A DNA stretch of 64,000 nucleotides from Sinomonas sp. ASV486 (GTDB lineage: Bacteria > Actinomycetota > Actinomycetes > Actinomycetales > Micrococcaceae), in contig NZ_JAVFJK010000011.1 of assembly GCF_030908215.1 (NCBI RefSeq), positions 1-64,000 of the forward strand, read 5' to 3'. Within the stretch, counting starts at the first letter, position 1. Each line of letters opens with the position of its first letter. Under the pieces are notes generated by a model, which had not been told where the DNA came from, made no database searches, and saw nothing but the letters and a program-made list of their open reading frames with translations. The position numbers and the translations under genes are program-made. Of the stretch, positions 33,709 through 41,262 are shown one piece after another.

Positions 33709-34536
33709 TCACCGCCCCACACCGAGGCCCACCGTGATCCGCTCCCCCTCGGCGTTCAGCCACTCGAGCCGGCGGAGGATCGTCTCCCCCACGCCGTCCG
33801 CCCACATCCGCGCCCAGCCGCCTCCGAGCGTCTGGGCGCGGTGGCGCATAAGGTGCCAGGACCGCTCGGTCCTCCGGATCGCTGTGGGCACCAGCAGGGC
33901 GCGGGCGGGGTCGTCGAGGCCATAGGCATCCGCGACGAGGCGGGTGCGCACGACGGCGTCCGCTCGCCGGAGCGGATCGCTGCGGTCCTGCTCGGGAGAC
34001 AGCGGGGCCCAATGCAGGCACAGGTTGACCACCTCGTCGACCCGCGTGGCGGGCCTGAGGAGGTCGAAGTCGATGAGGGCCACGGCCTGGCCGCCGCGGA
34101 ACACGACGTTCTCGGGCGTGACGTCCAGGTGTCCGATGAACCGCTCGGCCCCGTCGGGCACGGAGGGCTCGGGCGGCATGCCCGGCAGGTCGGGCGGGGC
34201 GACCGCGTCGAGGAGGTGGGCCGGAGGCTCGAACCCGGCCACGGCGTCGTCGTACGCGCGGAGCAGCCGGGCCACCGAGGCGAGGCGTGCATCATCGGCG
34301 AGCCAGGCCGGGTGCGGGCGGCCGGCGACCTCGCCCTCGACGAAGGTGAGCACCTCCCGGCCGCGGTCGTCGAGGCCGAGGAACCGCGGGGCACCCTCGA
34401 ACCCGACGGACTCAAGGTGCCCCAGGACGGCATGGACGAGCGGCGAGTGCGGGCCGAGCGGCCGGCGCACGGTGCCCCCGACGCGCACGATCCCCTCGGT
34501 GACGTCCCCGCCGGGGAGCGGGACTTCATTGGTCAC
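33709..34536 (-). CDS. Aminoglycoside phosphotransferase (APH) family kinase
   Basis: Kinase-like protein of 275 aa. The catalytic loop is FIGHLDVTPENVVF (His-Leu-Asp with Asn), and the metal Asp follows in VALIDFDLLRPAT. The ATP-binding N-lobe is recognisable only by VLTFVEGEV at the hinge. Such proteins phosphorylate small alcohols, sugars or antibiotics; the substrate is unknown. A GTG start at 34536 was chosen because the upstream extension is low-complexity Thr that belongs to the His-rich gene read in another frame. It is followed by a nested terminator. Confidence 0.8.
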   Translation of the reverse strand: MTNEVPLPGGDVTEGIVRVGGTVRRPLGPHSPLVHAVLGHLESVGFEGAPRFLGLDDRGREVLTFVEGEVAGRPHPAWLADDARLASVARLLRAYDDAVAGFEPPAHLLDAVAPPDLPGMPPEPSVPDGAERFIGHLDVTPENVVFRGGQAVALIDFDLLRPATRVDEVVNLCLHWAPLSPEQDRSDPLRRADAVVRTRLVADAYGLDDPARALLVPTAIRRTERSWHLMRHRAQTLGGGWARMWADGVGETILRRLEWLNAEGERITVGLGVGR

Positions 34537-34570
34537 GGCGGCTGAGCGATGTCGAACCCCCCGGGCGGGT

Positions 34571-34867
34571 TCAGTGCTCGTCGTAGTGGTGCTCGTGCTC
34601 GGCGTGCTTGTGCCCGCCGTGGAGGTAGTCCACGTGGTCGCCGTGCTGGATTTCCGCGTGGCCGCAGCCGGGCTCGTGCCTGTGGTCGTGGACGTTGTGC
34701 TCTGCGACGTGCTCGTGATCGTCGTAGTGGTCCACGTGGAGGGCATGCCGGTGGTCGTCGTGCACGTAATCGACGTGGTTGCCGTGCTCTACCGTCTCGT
34801 GTCCGCAGCCGTCACCGTGCTCATGCTCGGTGACAGTGTGGCTCTCGTGGACGTGCGTCTTCGTCAT
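34571..34867 (-). CDS. Histidine-rich metal-binding protein with internal duplication
   Basis: Small protein of 98 aa with 29 His and many Asp/Glu. AAGGGG precedes the ATG by 9 nt. It consists of two related modules, each with a GCGH piece, a HG(N/D)HVDY(V/L)H core and a His-Asp-rich tail. No signal peptide or transmembrane segment is seen, so it is probably a cytoplasmic zinc, nickel or copper buffer. No metal transporter is adjacent. The phosphotransferase gene lies 34 nt downstream on the same strand and may be co-transcribed. Confidence 0.75.
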   Translation of the reverse strand: MTKTHVHESHTVTEHEHGDGCGHETVEHGNHVDYVHDDHRHALHVDHYDDHEHVAEHNVHDHRHEPGCGHAEIQHGDHVDYLHGGHKHAEHEHHYDEH

Positions 34868-35113
34868 CGTGACAAGCCCCTTCGCCTCGGGTTCCGCGGC
34901 CCGGCATCTCGCCGAACGCTTGTCGCCTAGCCTACGGACGGCGCCCGGGCGCGGCCAGTCCTGCGGACGACCACTTGGCGCAGATCCGGGCCCTGCGAGG
35001 GACCTAAGGACGTAGCTGTGGCGGTGCGTGGCCGAAGGTGATCGGCCCGATAGCATCCTCGGGGACGTTCACCGCCCCACCCCGGCACCACACCTTCGAT
35101 CCTGGGACTCGAC

Positions 35114-35599
35114 GTGCTCTTCCGCCTCGGCTACCGCCTGTTCGTCAAGCCTGCCGCGCGCATCGCGGCGGACGTCGCGTCGGCGGTGACCCAGGGGACG
35201 ATGGGCCCGCCCGTCGAGCGGTCCAGGCCCGGGCGCGACTGGTGGCTGACCACCCTGCTCGCGAGCGCCATCAGCGCCGTAATCGGGGTCTGGTACGCCA
35301 CGACGACGTGGCCCGCGGCGCTCCTGTGGTTCACGATCGCGCTGGCCCTGCCTGCCCGTGCGGTGAGCGAGGGCCTCCGGACGGTGCCGTACTTCCTGCT
35401 CGCCGCCGTCCTGCTCTCGACCGTTCCCGTGGTGGGGTGGTGGCTGGCGGGCGCCGTCACGGTCGTCGCGCTGGTCGCCACCGTCCGCGCGTGGACCAGA
35501 TGGAGGTCCCGCGCCCATGCCGAGGCCGCGATGTACCGGAGCGAGGAGCAGGTTCCCGCCGGCCAAGGAGCTGCCGGCGGCCCAAGCGGCCGGCGTTAG
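35114..35599 (+). CDS. Hypothetical membrane protein
   Basis: Protein of 161 aa starting with GTG. It has a basic amphipathic N-terminus, three or four hydrophobic segments (WLLTTLLASAISAVIG-like region near 45, AALLWFTIALALPA, VPYFLLAAVLLSTVPVVGWW) and a polar Gly/Arg-rich C-terminus. No family is recognised. Its stop overlaps the convergent serine-hydrolase-like gene by 4 nt. Confidence 0.6.
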   Translation: MLFRLGYRLFVKPAARIAADVASAVTQGTMGPPVERSRPGRDWWLTTLLASAISAVIGVWYATTTWPAALLWFTIALALPARAVSEGLRTVPYFLLAAVLLSTVPVVGWWLAGAVTVVALVATVRAWTRWRSRAHAEAAMYRSEEQVPAGQGAAGGPSGRR

Positions 35600-36867
35600 G
35601 ACGGCGGGACGGGAGGGGCGTCGTCGGGCGCGGCTGCGGCGCCGATGAGACGGAAGAGATCCTGCGCCCGGTTGGGGGTGTTCCCCGAGCTGTCGAAGGC
35701 GTCCGCGCTGTAGGTGGCGGCGACGGCGACGGCGATCTTCTGGGATGGGAGCGAGGCCTCCACCGCGGAGTAGCCGGCAAACATCGGGTTCTGCAGGAGC
35801 CAGTCACCGCTGATCACCACGCCGAGCCCGTAGGTGTACCCGACGCTCTGCTGCGCGCAGGTGGGGCACCCGTCGATCTTGCTGCCCTTGCCGCGCAGGC
35901 TCGGGCTGACCTGCAGCGCGTGGGACTCCGGCGAGAGCAGCGTGCCCGAGCCGATCGCGTCCGCGGTCGCGGCCATATCCGCAATGTCTGTGGTCTGGAT
36001 GGCGCCGCGGGCGAGCGTCCAGGACGGATTCCAGTACGTCGAGTCCTCCAGGAACGGGATGCCAGCCGGGATCTTCAGCGGCTCCCGGCGCTCCGACGTG
36101 TAGGCGTGGAGGACGGGCTCAGGGATCGCTGGAGAGCCGGGATCGCGCGTGTTCCGGAGCCCGAGGGGCCCGAGCACCTTCTCCTGCAGGAGCGCATCCA
36201 GCCGCATGCCGGTGATCTTCTCGAGGGCCAGACCGAGAAGCACGTAGTTGGTGTGGGCGTAGTCCCAGTTGGTCCCGGGCTTGTAGAAAAGCGGCTTGGA
36301 CGCGCCGATCGAGGCGAGCTCCTCCGGCGTCCACGTGTGGAACGGGTCCTTGTACAGCGCGTCGATGAGGCCTTGGTCCTGGACGTAGTCGGCGTAGCCG
36401 GAGGTCATCTGGGCGAGCTGCCCGAGCGTGACGCTGTCGCTGTGGGGCACCTCCGGGAGCCACTTGGAGAGCTTGTCGTCGAGGCTGACCTTCTTCGCGT
36501 CGACGAGCTGGAGCAGCGCCGTGGACATGTACGAGATCGCCACGGCTCCGTTGCGGAAGTGCATGTCCGTGGTGGCGGGCACCCCCGGCATGGACTCGCC
36601 GAACGCCTCGGTGATGACAGCCTGGCCGCCCACGGTGACCCGCACGATCACCGCTCTGAGGCGGTCCTTGGCCATCGTGTCGGTGACGATCGCCCGGACC
36701 TTCGCCGCGAGTTCGGGATTCACGGACGACGGCGCGCTGGCGCCTCCCGTGGTCGCGGCGGCGTCCGCGGTCGGCCGGGGCGTGCACGAGGTGAGGGCGA
36801 GGAGCGCGGCGACGCCGAGGACCGCGGATGCGTGCGCCCATCGTCTGGGCACGCGCCCGGACGTCAC
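35596..36867 (-). CDS. Serine hydrolase-fold (class C beta-lactamase-like) lipoprotein, catalytic motifs lost
   Basis: Predicted lipoprotein of 423 aa: signal ends ALTSCTP with lipobox Cys28. The fold of class C beta-lactamase/DD-peptidase relatives is clear (VSLDDKLSKWLPE, LAQMTSGYADY, NYVLLGLALEKITG). At the nucleophile position the usual Ser-x-x-Lys reads Ala-Val-Ala-Ile (about 108-111), the Tyr-x-Asn reads Tyr203-Ala-His, and no His/Lys-x-Gly triad box is visible near the C-terminus. It is therefore probably inactive and could be a binding or regulatory pseudoenzyme. It lies 9 nt downstream of the intact homologue at 36877-38550, in one operon. Confidence 0.8.
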   Translation of the reverse strand: MTSGRVPRRWAHASAVLGVAALLALTSCTPRPTADAAATTGGASAPSSVNPELAAKVRAIVTDTMAKDRLRAVIVRVTVGGQAVITEAFGESMPGVPATTDMHFRNGAVAISYMSTALLQLVDAKKVSLDDKLSKWLPEVPHSDSVTLGQLAQMTSGYADYVQDQGLIDALYKDPFHTWTPEELASIGASKPLFYKPGTNWDYAHTNYVLLGLALEKITGMRLDALLQEKVLGPLGLRNTRDPGSPAIPEPVLHAYTSERREPLKIPAGIPFLEDSTYWNPSWTLARGAIQTTDIADMAATADAIGSGTLLSPESHALQVSPSLRGKGSKIDGCPTCAQQSVGYTYGLGVVISGDWLLQNPMFAGYSAVEASLPSQKIAVAVAATYSADAFDSSGNTPNRAQDLFRLIGAAAAPDDAPPVPPS

Positions 36868-36876
36868 ACGGCCCCC

Positions 36877-38550
36877 TCAGCCATGGTTCCCGGTGCCCTG
36901 CCGGACGAACGTCCCCAGGCCGGTCTTGTCGTAGAAGTCCAGCCGGACGCTCGAGGCGGCTCCGTCGGCCCCGAGGGCAAAGATCGCTCCGGCCAGGCCG
37001 TTGCCGTTCTCGCCCACCGATTCGAAGGAGAAGGTGTCTCCGTCGAAGTGCGTGAGCCGGAACGTGGTGGGCTTGCCGGAGGGGCCCATCTGCAGGGTGA
37101 GGGCCCCGCCCGCCTCGGCCACGGCCAGTGGGCCGTAGTACGGATTGGCGTAGCTCCCGGTGTAAGCGGAGTTCGCGCGGGCCGGGGTGCTCTGGGCGGG
37201 GGCTTTGGAGTAGTCGACCGCCGGCTTCTCGGACTCGTCCATCGCCCTGAAGACGCCACCCGTGAAGCTGATCCAGTCGACAGTGGGGTCTCCGTTCTGG
37301 GCGACGTCGAGGAAGCCCGCGCTGATCGCCTCGGGGATGCCCTCGGGCCGGCCATTCGTCAGGACCACGATTCCCAGCTGCTCGCCGGGCAGCAGGGCCA
37401 CCGCCGTCGCCGCGCCGAGGTTGAAGGCGCCCGAATGCCCGAGCTGGACCCGGGCGTGGTCGTCATAGGAGACGTTCCAGCCCATGCCGTAGAAGCGGGT
37501 CCGGGCGGCGGGCCCGGAGGGCGGCCCGGACACGATCTGTGGGACGTGGGTGGCGGCGAGCGCCTCGGGGTCCACGACGGTCTGGCCGCCATAGGAGCCG
37601 GCCGCCAGCTGCAGGCGTATCCACTCGGCGAGGTCCCGGACCGAGGAGCTCGCGCCGCCGGCCGGGGCCTCCGCGTCGGCGTCGCGTGCGTACTTGGCCA
37701 CCCAGCCCTGCCCATCCCGGACGTGGATGAGCGCCTTGTCCGCCGCATTGAGGTAGTCCCGGTGCCGGTAGCTGGTCGAGTTCATCTTCAGTGGCTTGAA
37801 CAGGACCTGGTCGGCCAGGTCCTCCCACGGCATCTTCATGGCCGCTGCCGCTGCGACGCCGCCCTCGGTGAAGCCGAAGTTGCTGTAGTTGTAGCTCGCG
37901 CGGAAGGAATCAAGGGGCTGCTGGCCGATGTGCGCCAGGATGTAGGACTGGTCGAAGCCGAGGTCCTCGAGCAGGTCGCCGGACCCGGTCCTGAGGCCGC
38001 CTCGGTGGGACAGCATGTCCTCGAAGGTGGCGTTCCGGGTGACGAACGGGTCACTCAGCGCGAATCCCGGGTTGTGCTTGATGAGCGGATCGGTCCACTG
38101 CACGGCCTTGCGTCCCACAACCGCCGCGATGACGGTCGAGGCGAGGGGCTTGGACACCGAGGCGAGCTGGAACACCGTGTACGGGCCCACCTTCTCGGGC
38201 TTGCCTGCCTCGCGCACGCCGAAGCCCTTGAGGTAGGCGACCTGGTCCCGGTAGACGACCGCCACGGCGATGCCAGGCACTCCGGTGCTCTTCATCGCAT
38301 CCTGGACAATCCCGTCCAGCTTCGCCAGGGCGCTCTTGACCTTCTCCTGGTCAAGGAGGGGCGGGACCTCCCGCGCAGGGCTCGGCGCGAGCGAGGCCGT
38401 GGGGGTTGCCGAGGCTGCGTCCCGGGCCGGGACGCAGGCGGAGAGGAGTGGAGCTGCTGCGACTCCCGCCGCGCCGGCTCCCAACACCTTGAGCAGGGTG
38501 CGCCGCCCGGCCACGTGGTTCGCGGCCGTGTCCGGTCCGGGGGACGTCAT
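36877..38550 (-). CDS. Serine hydrolase (class C beta-lactamase/penicillin-binding protein-like) Tat lipoprotein
   Basis: Exported hydrolase of 557 aa. The N-terminus has twin Arg (16-17) in GRRTLLKVLG and a lipobox LLSAC (Cys39), so it is likely Tat-exported and lipid anchored. Active-site motifs are complete: Ser131-Val-Ser-Lys134, Tyr222-Ser-Asn224 and LGHSGAF further on. After about residue 430 comes an extra beta domain (YTGSYANPYYG, lipocalin-like) as found in Pab87/EstB-type esterases and D-aminopeptidases. Likely substrates are peptidoglycan peptides or esters. First gene of a pair with its degenerate homologue. Confidence 0.85.
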   Translation of the reverse strand: MTSPGPDTAANHVAGRRTLLKVLGAGAAGVAAAPLLSACVPARDAASATPTASLAPSPAREVPPLLDQEKVKSALAKLDGIVQDAMKSTGVPGIAVAVVYRDQVAYLKGFGVREAGKPEKVGPYTVFQLASVSKPLASTVIAAVVGRKAVQWTDPLIKHNPGFALSDPFVTRNATFEDMLSHRGGLRTGSGDLLEDLGFDQSYILAHIGQQPLDSFRASYNYSNFGFTEGGVAAAAAMKMPWEDLADQVLFKPLKMNSTSYRHRDYLNAADKALIHVRDGQGWVAKYARDADAEAPAGGASSSVRDLAEWIRLQLAAGSYGGQTVVDPEALAATHVPQIVSGPPSGPAARTRFYGMGWNVSYDDHARVQLGHSGAFNLGAATAVALLPGEQLGIVVLTNGRPEGIPEAISAGFLDVAQNGDPTVDWISFTGGVFRAMDESEKPAVDYSKAPAQSTPARANSAYTGSYANPYYGPLAVAEAGGALTLQMGPSGKPTTFRLTHFDGDTFSFESVGENGNGLAGAIFALGADGAASSVRLDFYDKTGLGTFVRQGTGNHG

Positions 38551-38671
38551 CGCTCTGAGGGGTGCCGTCGTTCACAAGCGTGCATGACAGCAACCTAGCG
38601 ACGCGGTCCGCTCCCCCGGAATGGACTTAAGTCGCGTGTCTCGGGCCGGCCAGACGGCCAAGTAAGCGGGA

Positions 38672-38714
38672 ACGACGGCGGGCGCGCATCCTCGAGGTGC
38701 GGGCCCGCCGTCGT
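38672..38714. terminator. Hairpin terminator of the recurrent family
   Basis: Arms ACGACGGCGGGCGCGCA and TGCGGGCCCGCCGTCGT with one mismatch, placed just after the stop of the Cys-rich gene at 38730 (minus strand). Confidence 0.8.
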
Positions 38715-38729
38715 CCGCTTATCAGGGTT

Positions 38730-38909
38730 TCAGCGGCCGAAGATGCGGGAGAGGAGGCTCGGGCCCTTCGCGGCGTCGATTTCCGCCTGGGAGTGCTGGC
38801 CGTTGCACCAGTCAGCCTTCGCGACACCGCGCTTCACCTGATCCACATGCTGGCCGCAACCGGACCAGGTCGTCTTCTTGCACGTCTTGCACGTCACTGG
38901 GTAGCACAT
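38730..38909 (-). CDS. Small cysteine-rich (zinc-ribbon-like) protein
   Basis: Protein of 59 aa with Cys in the order MCYPVTCKTC, SGCGQH and DWCNGQH, giving five Cys and two nearby His that could bind zinc or copper or react with sulfur species. GAGGAG stands 7 nt before the ATG (a TTG two codons earlier is less likely). No known function; similar tiny proteins occur in actinobacteria. The operators at 38936-38972 resemble sites for CsoR/CstR repressors, implying induction by copper or persulfide. Confidence 0.65.
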   Translation of the reverse strand: MCYPVTCKTCKKTTWSGCGQHVDQVKRGVAKADWCNGQHSQAEIDAAKGPSLLSRIFGR

Positions 38910-38935
38910 CGGCAAACTCCTCTATCGTCGGTCGA

Positions 38936-38972
38936 ATACCCCCTGGGGTATTACGTATACCCCCGAGTGTAT
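38936..38972. promoter_or_regulatory. Tandem CsoR/CstR-like operators
   Basis: First site ATACCCC-CT-GGGGTAT (38936-38951) is a perfect inverted repeat. Second site ATACCCCCGAGTGTAT (38957-38972) is degenerate and 21 bp downstream, two helical turns. The A/T-flanked C/G runs match known operators of copper-sensing CsoR or persulfide-sensing CstR repressors. The sites lie 27 nt before the small Cys-rich gene. Confidence 0.65.
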
Positions 38973-39037
38973 CAGGAGCCGACCGCCGTCGCTCATGCCC
39001 CTGGCCCGGGATGGCTGAGGGAGCCGGAGCTTCACGC

Positions 39038-39080
39038 ACGACGGCGGGCCCGCACCTTCCCCGTGCGGGCCCGCCGTTCG
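39038..39080. terminator. Hairpin terminator of the recurrent family
   Basis: Arm ACGACGGCGGGCCCGCAC, 7-nt loop, arm GTGCGGGCCCGCCGT. Lies 55-97 nt downstream of the NCS1 permease stop (minus strand). Confidence 0.8.
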
Positions 39081-39134
39081 CTGTGCCGTAGGTCACCGGA
39101 AGCTCGGTTCGCCGCGCTTCCCCGATCCGGCCGC

Positions 39135-40595
39135 CTACTCTGACAGGGTGTGCCTGTGCGCTGCAGCGTCGAGACCTGCGTACTCGGCCTCGCCGAGCCT
39201 GGCCTCTTCCGCCACGTTCACGTTGCGGCTGAGAAGCCAGTACAGGATCGCGGCGACGGGCAGCCCGACGAAGAGGGAGATGTCGGCTCCGTCCATGGCT
39301 TGGGCGATCGGCCCGACGAAGAGGGTGCCGGCGGAGAAGAACGGGATCATCACCACGAAGCCGACCAGGTAGGAGACGATGCCCGGCCACCCCCAGCGGC
39401 CGTAGATCCCGTTCGGCTTGAAGATCTCCGCGATCGCGTAGTGGCCCTTGCGCACGATGAAGTAGTCGGTGAGGTTCACGGCGGTCCATGGGATGAAGAA
39501 GTACAGGACGAGCAGCAGGAAGTCGTTGAAGTCTGCCAGGAAGTCCGCGGACGCGATGTTGGCCAGGACCACCGAGATCGCTGCGGTGACGGCGATCGTG
39601 ACGATTCGCAGCGTGAGCGTGGGCTTGATCTTGCGCAGGCTGTCGATGGAGGAGATGAGGGTCAGGGACCCGCCGTACATGTTCAGCGCGGTCACGGACA
39701 CAAGTCCGAGGCCGGCGATGACCAGGGCGATCGAGCCGAAGCCCGGGAAGAGCCTCTCGGCGGTGGCCTGGATCGACGGGATGGTGTCGAAGTCCGTGCC
39801 CGCGGCGGCGGCGATGAAGGCCCCGAGGAACATGACCCAGATGCCGCCGAGGGCGCTGCCCCAGAAGGTGTACCGGAAGGCATGGCCGGCGGTGGCCGGC
39901 GGGAGGTACCGGGAGTAGTCCGAGACGTAGATCGCCCAGGAGATCTGGTAGCCGGCGGCAACGCCGAGCTGGGCGAGGAACGGCACGAGCTGGAAGCCTC
40001 CGAGGTCGAACATCCCTGCGGGCAGGTCCAGATGGGTGAGGACGGCAATGGTCAGGAGCGCGAGCATCGCGACCGTGAGGTAGGTCAGGTACCGCTCGAA
40101 CCGGTGGATCAGGTCGTACCCGAAGATTGCGACGACCACCGCCACGATGGTCACCACCCAGAACCACATGGCGTCGGACCCGACGTGCAGGGAGGCCCCG
40201 ATCGCCTGCCCGGCCAGGACGGTGTTGAAGATGTTGAAGCCGGCGTACTGCAGGTAGGCGAACAGCCAGACCAGGAGGGCACCGATGTAGCCGAACTGCG
40301 GGCGGGACTGGATCATCTGGGGCAGGCCGAGATGGGGGCCCTGAGAGGAGTGGGCCGCCATGAAGAGGGTCCCAAGGAGGACCCCGACGGCGATGGCGAC
40401 CATCGACCAGATGAGGTTCCCGCCAGTGGTGATGCTTATCAGGCCCACGGCCAGAGTCGCGATCTGGGCGTTGCTCATGAACCAGAGCGGACCGATGCTG
40501 GAGACCTTTCCGTGCCGCTCATCGAGGGGCACGTAATCGATCGAGCGGACTTCGAGTCCTCGGCTGCCCTGGGCTTGACCTGTGGAGCTGGTCAT
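39135..40595 (-). CDS. NCS1 family purine/cytosine permease-like transporter
   Basis: Membrane importer of 486 aa with about 12 helices, of the nucleobase:cation symporter-1 family. The first helix contains FMSNAQIATLAVGLI, helix 3 region SSQGPHLGLPQMIQSRPQFG and the later ISWAIYVSDYSRYLP are typical of CodB-like and related actinobacterial permeases. The open frame extends upstream, but the ATG at 40595 has GAGGAG 6 nt ahead. Substrate may be a nucleobase, hydantoin or allantoin; no catabolic gene is adjacent to settle this. Confidence 0.85.
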   Translation of the reverse strand: MTSSTGQAQGSRGLEVRSIDYVPLDERHGKVSSIGPLWFMSNAQIATLAVGLISITTGGNLIWSMVAIAVGVLLGTLFMAAHSSQGPHLGLPQMIQSRPQFGYIGALLVWLFAYLQYAGFNIFNTVLAGQAIGASLHVGSDAMWFWVVTIVAVVVAIFGYDLIHRFERYLTYLTVAMLALLTIAVLTHLDLPAGMFDLGGFQLVPFLAQLGVAAGYQISWAIYVSDYSRYLPPATAGHAFRYTFWGSALGGIWVMFLGAFIAAAAGTDFDTIPSIQATAERLFPGFGSIALVIAGLGLVSVTALNMYGGSLTLISSIDSLRKIKPTLTLRIVTIAVTAAISVVLANIASADFLADFNDFLLLVLYFFIPWTAVNLTDYFIVRKGHYAIAEIFKPNGIYGRWGWPGIVSYLVGFVVMIPFFSAGTLFVGPIAQAMDGADISLFVGLPVAAILYWLLSRNVNVAEEARLGEAEYAGLDAAAHRHTLSE

Positions 40596-41262
40596 GCGCT
40601 TCTCCTCTGTGATCTCTTGCGGTGCCCGCTCGGGCGAGACCCTGTGACTCGCGTAACACCGGCGCTCCAAGCTATTCGCGGAAAGCGGCAATCTCCGATG
40701 TGCAAAGCACCAGAAAACCCGCCGCGTCGACTGGTCACGCGCACAGGCGGGCGCGGCATCCGCGGTCTTCGGCGCACTGGCCCCCCAAGGCCTCACCCAC
40801 ACCGCGCGAGCTGGCACACCCGCGATCGAGCACGCGTATGCTGTCCAGATGATTTCGCGATGTGGAAGTTGATTTCCCTGTTGTGAAATTCTGATGGGAC
40901 ACTTACGCTGGATCCATCAATCCAATGTGAGGTAGCCCACTCGACTCCCTCTTTTGACCTAGAAACGGCAATCCGATGAACATCTCTGCTGGCGCCGCGC
41001 TGAAGACGAGTTCAGTGCACGCCGGGAGGCGACGGCAAAGTCGCCGGCTTCCCGAGACTCTGATCGTCCATGGGCGGCAGAATCCGAATGGCCGCCCGCG
41101 GCTGCCATTCGGGATCGCCTAAGCCCACCCCGGACGCGGAGCCCTCCAGCACAGCTGAACCATCGCGGCCCTCCTGCGGGGGCCTGCCACGCACGGGTTC
41201 GGGAAGGCACCACCTCCCGGCACGCGCCTTGAGTCCAACTCACCACTGTCCAGGAGCTTCCT
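40596..41262. other. 667-nt region without a clear gene; holds divergent promoters and a structured leader
   Basis: No convincing CDS. An Arg-rich 47-codon frame (40977-41120) has no ribosome site. The half near the MFS start can fold: hairpin 41023-41054 (GGCGAC/GTCGCC stem extended by CGGGA/TCCCG) and hairpin 41082-41115 (ATCCGAATGGC with a near-perfect complement). A lower-GC stretch at about 40850-40960 probably contains the promoter. Confidence 0.45.

Noticed and set aside
35038-38598. A plus-strand open frame of more than 1,100 codons
   Set aside because: It runs opposite two serine-hydrolase genes with clear signals and motifs, has low-complexity Arg/Gly/Val composition and no domain; it is a GC-bias shadow.
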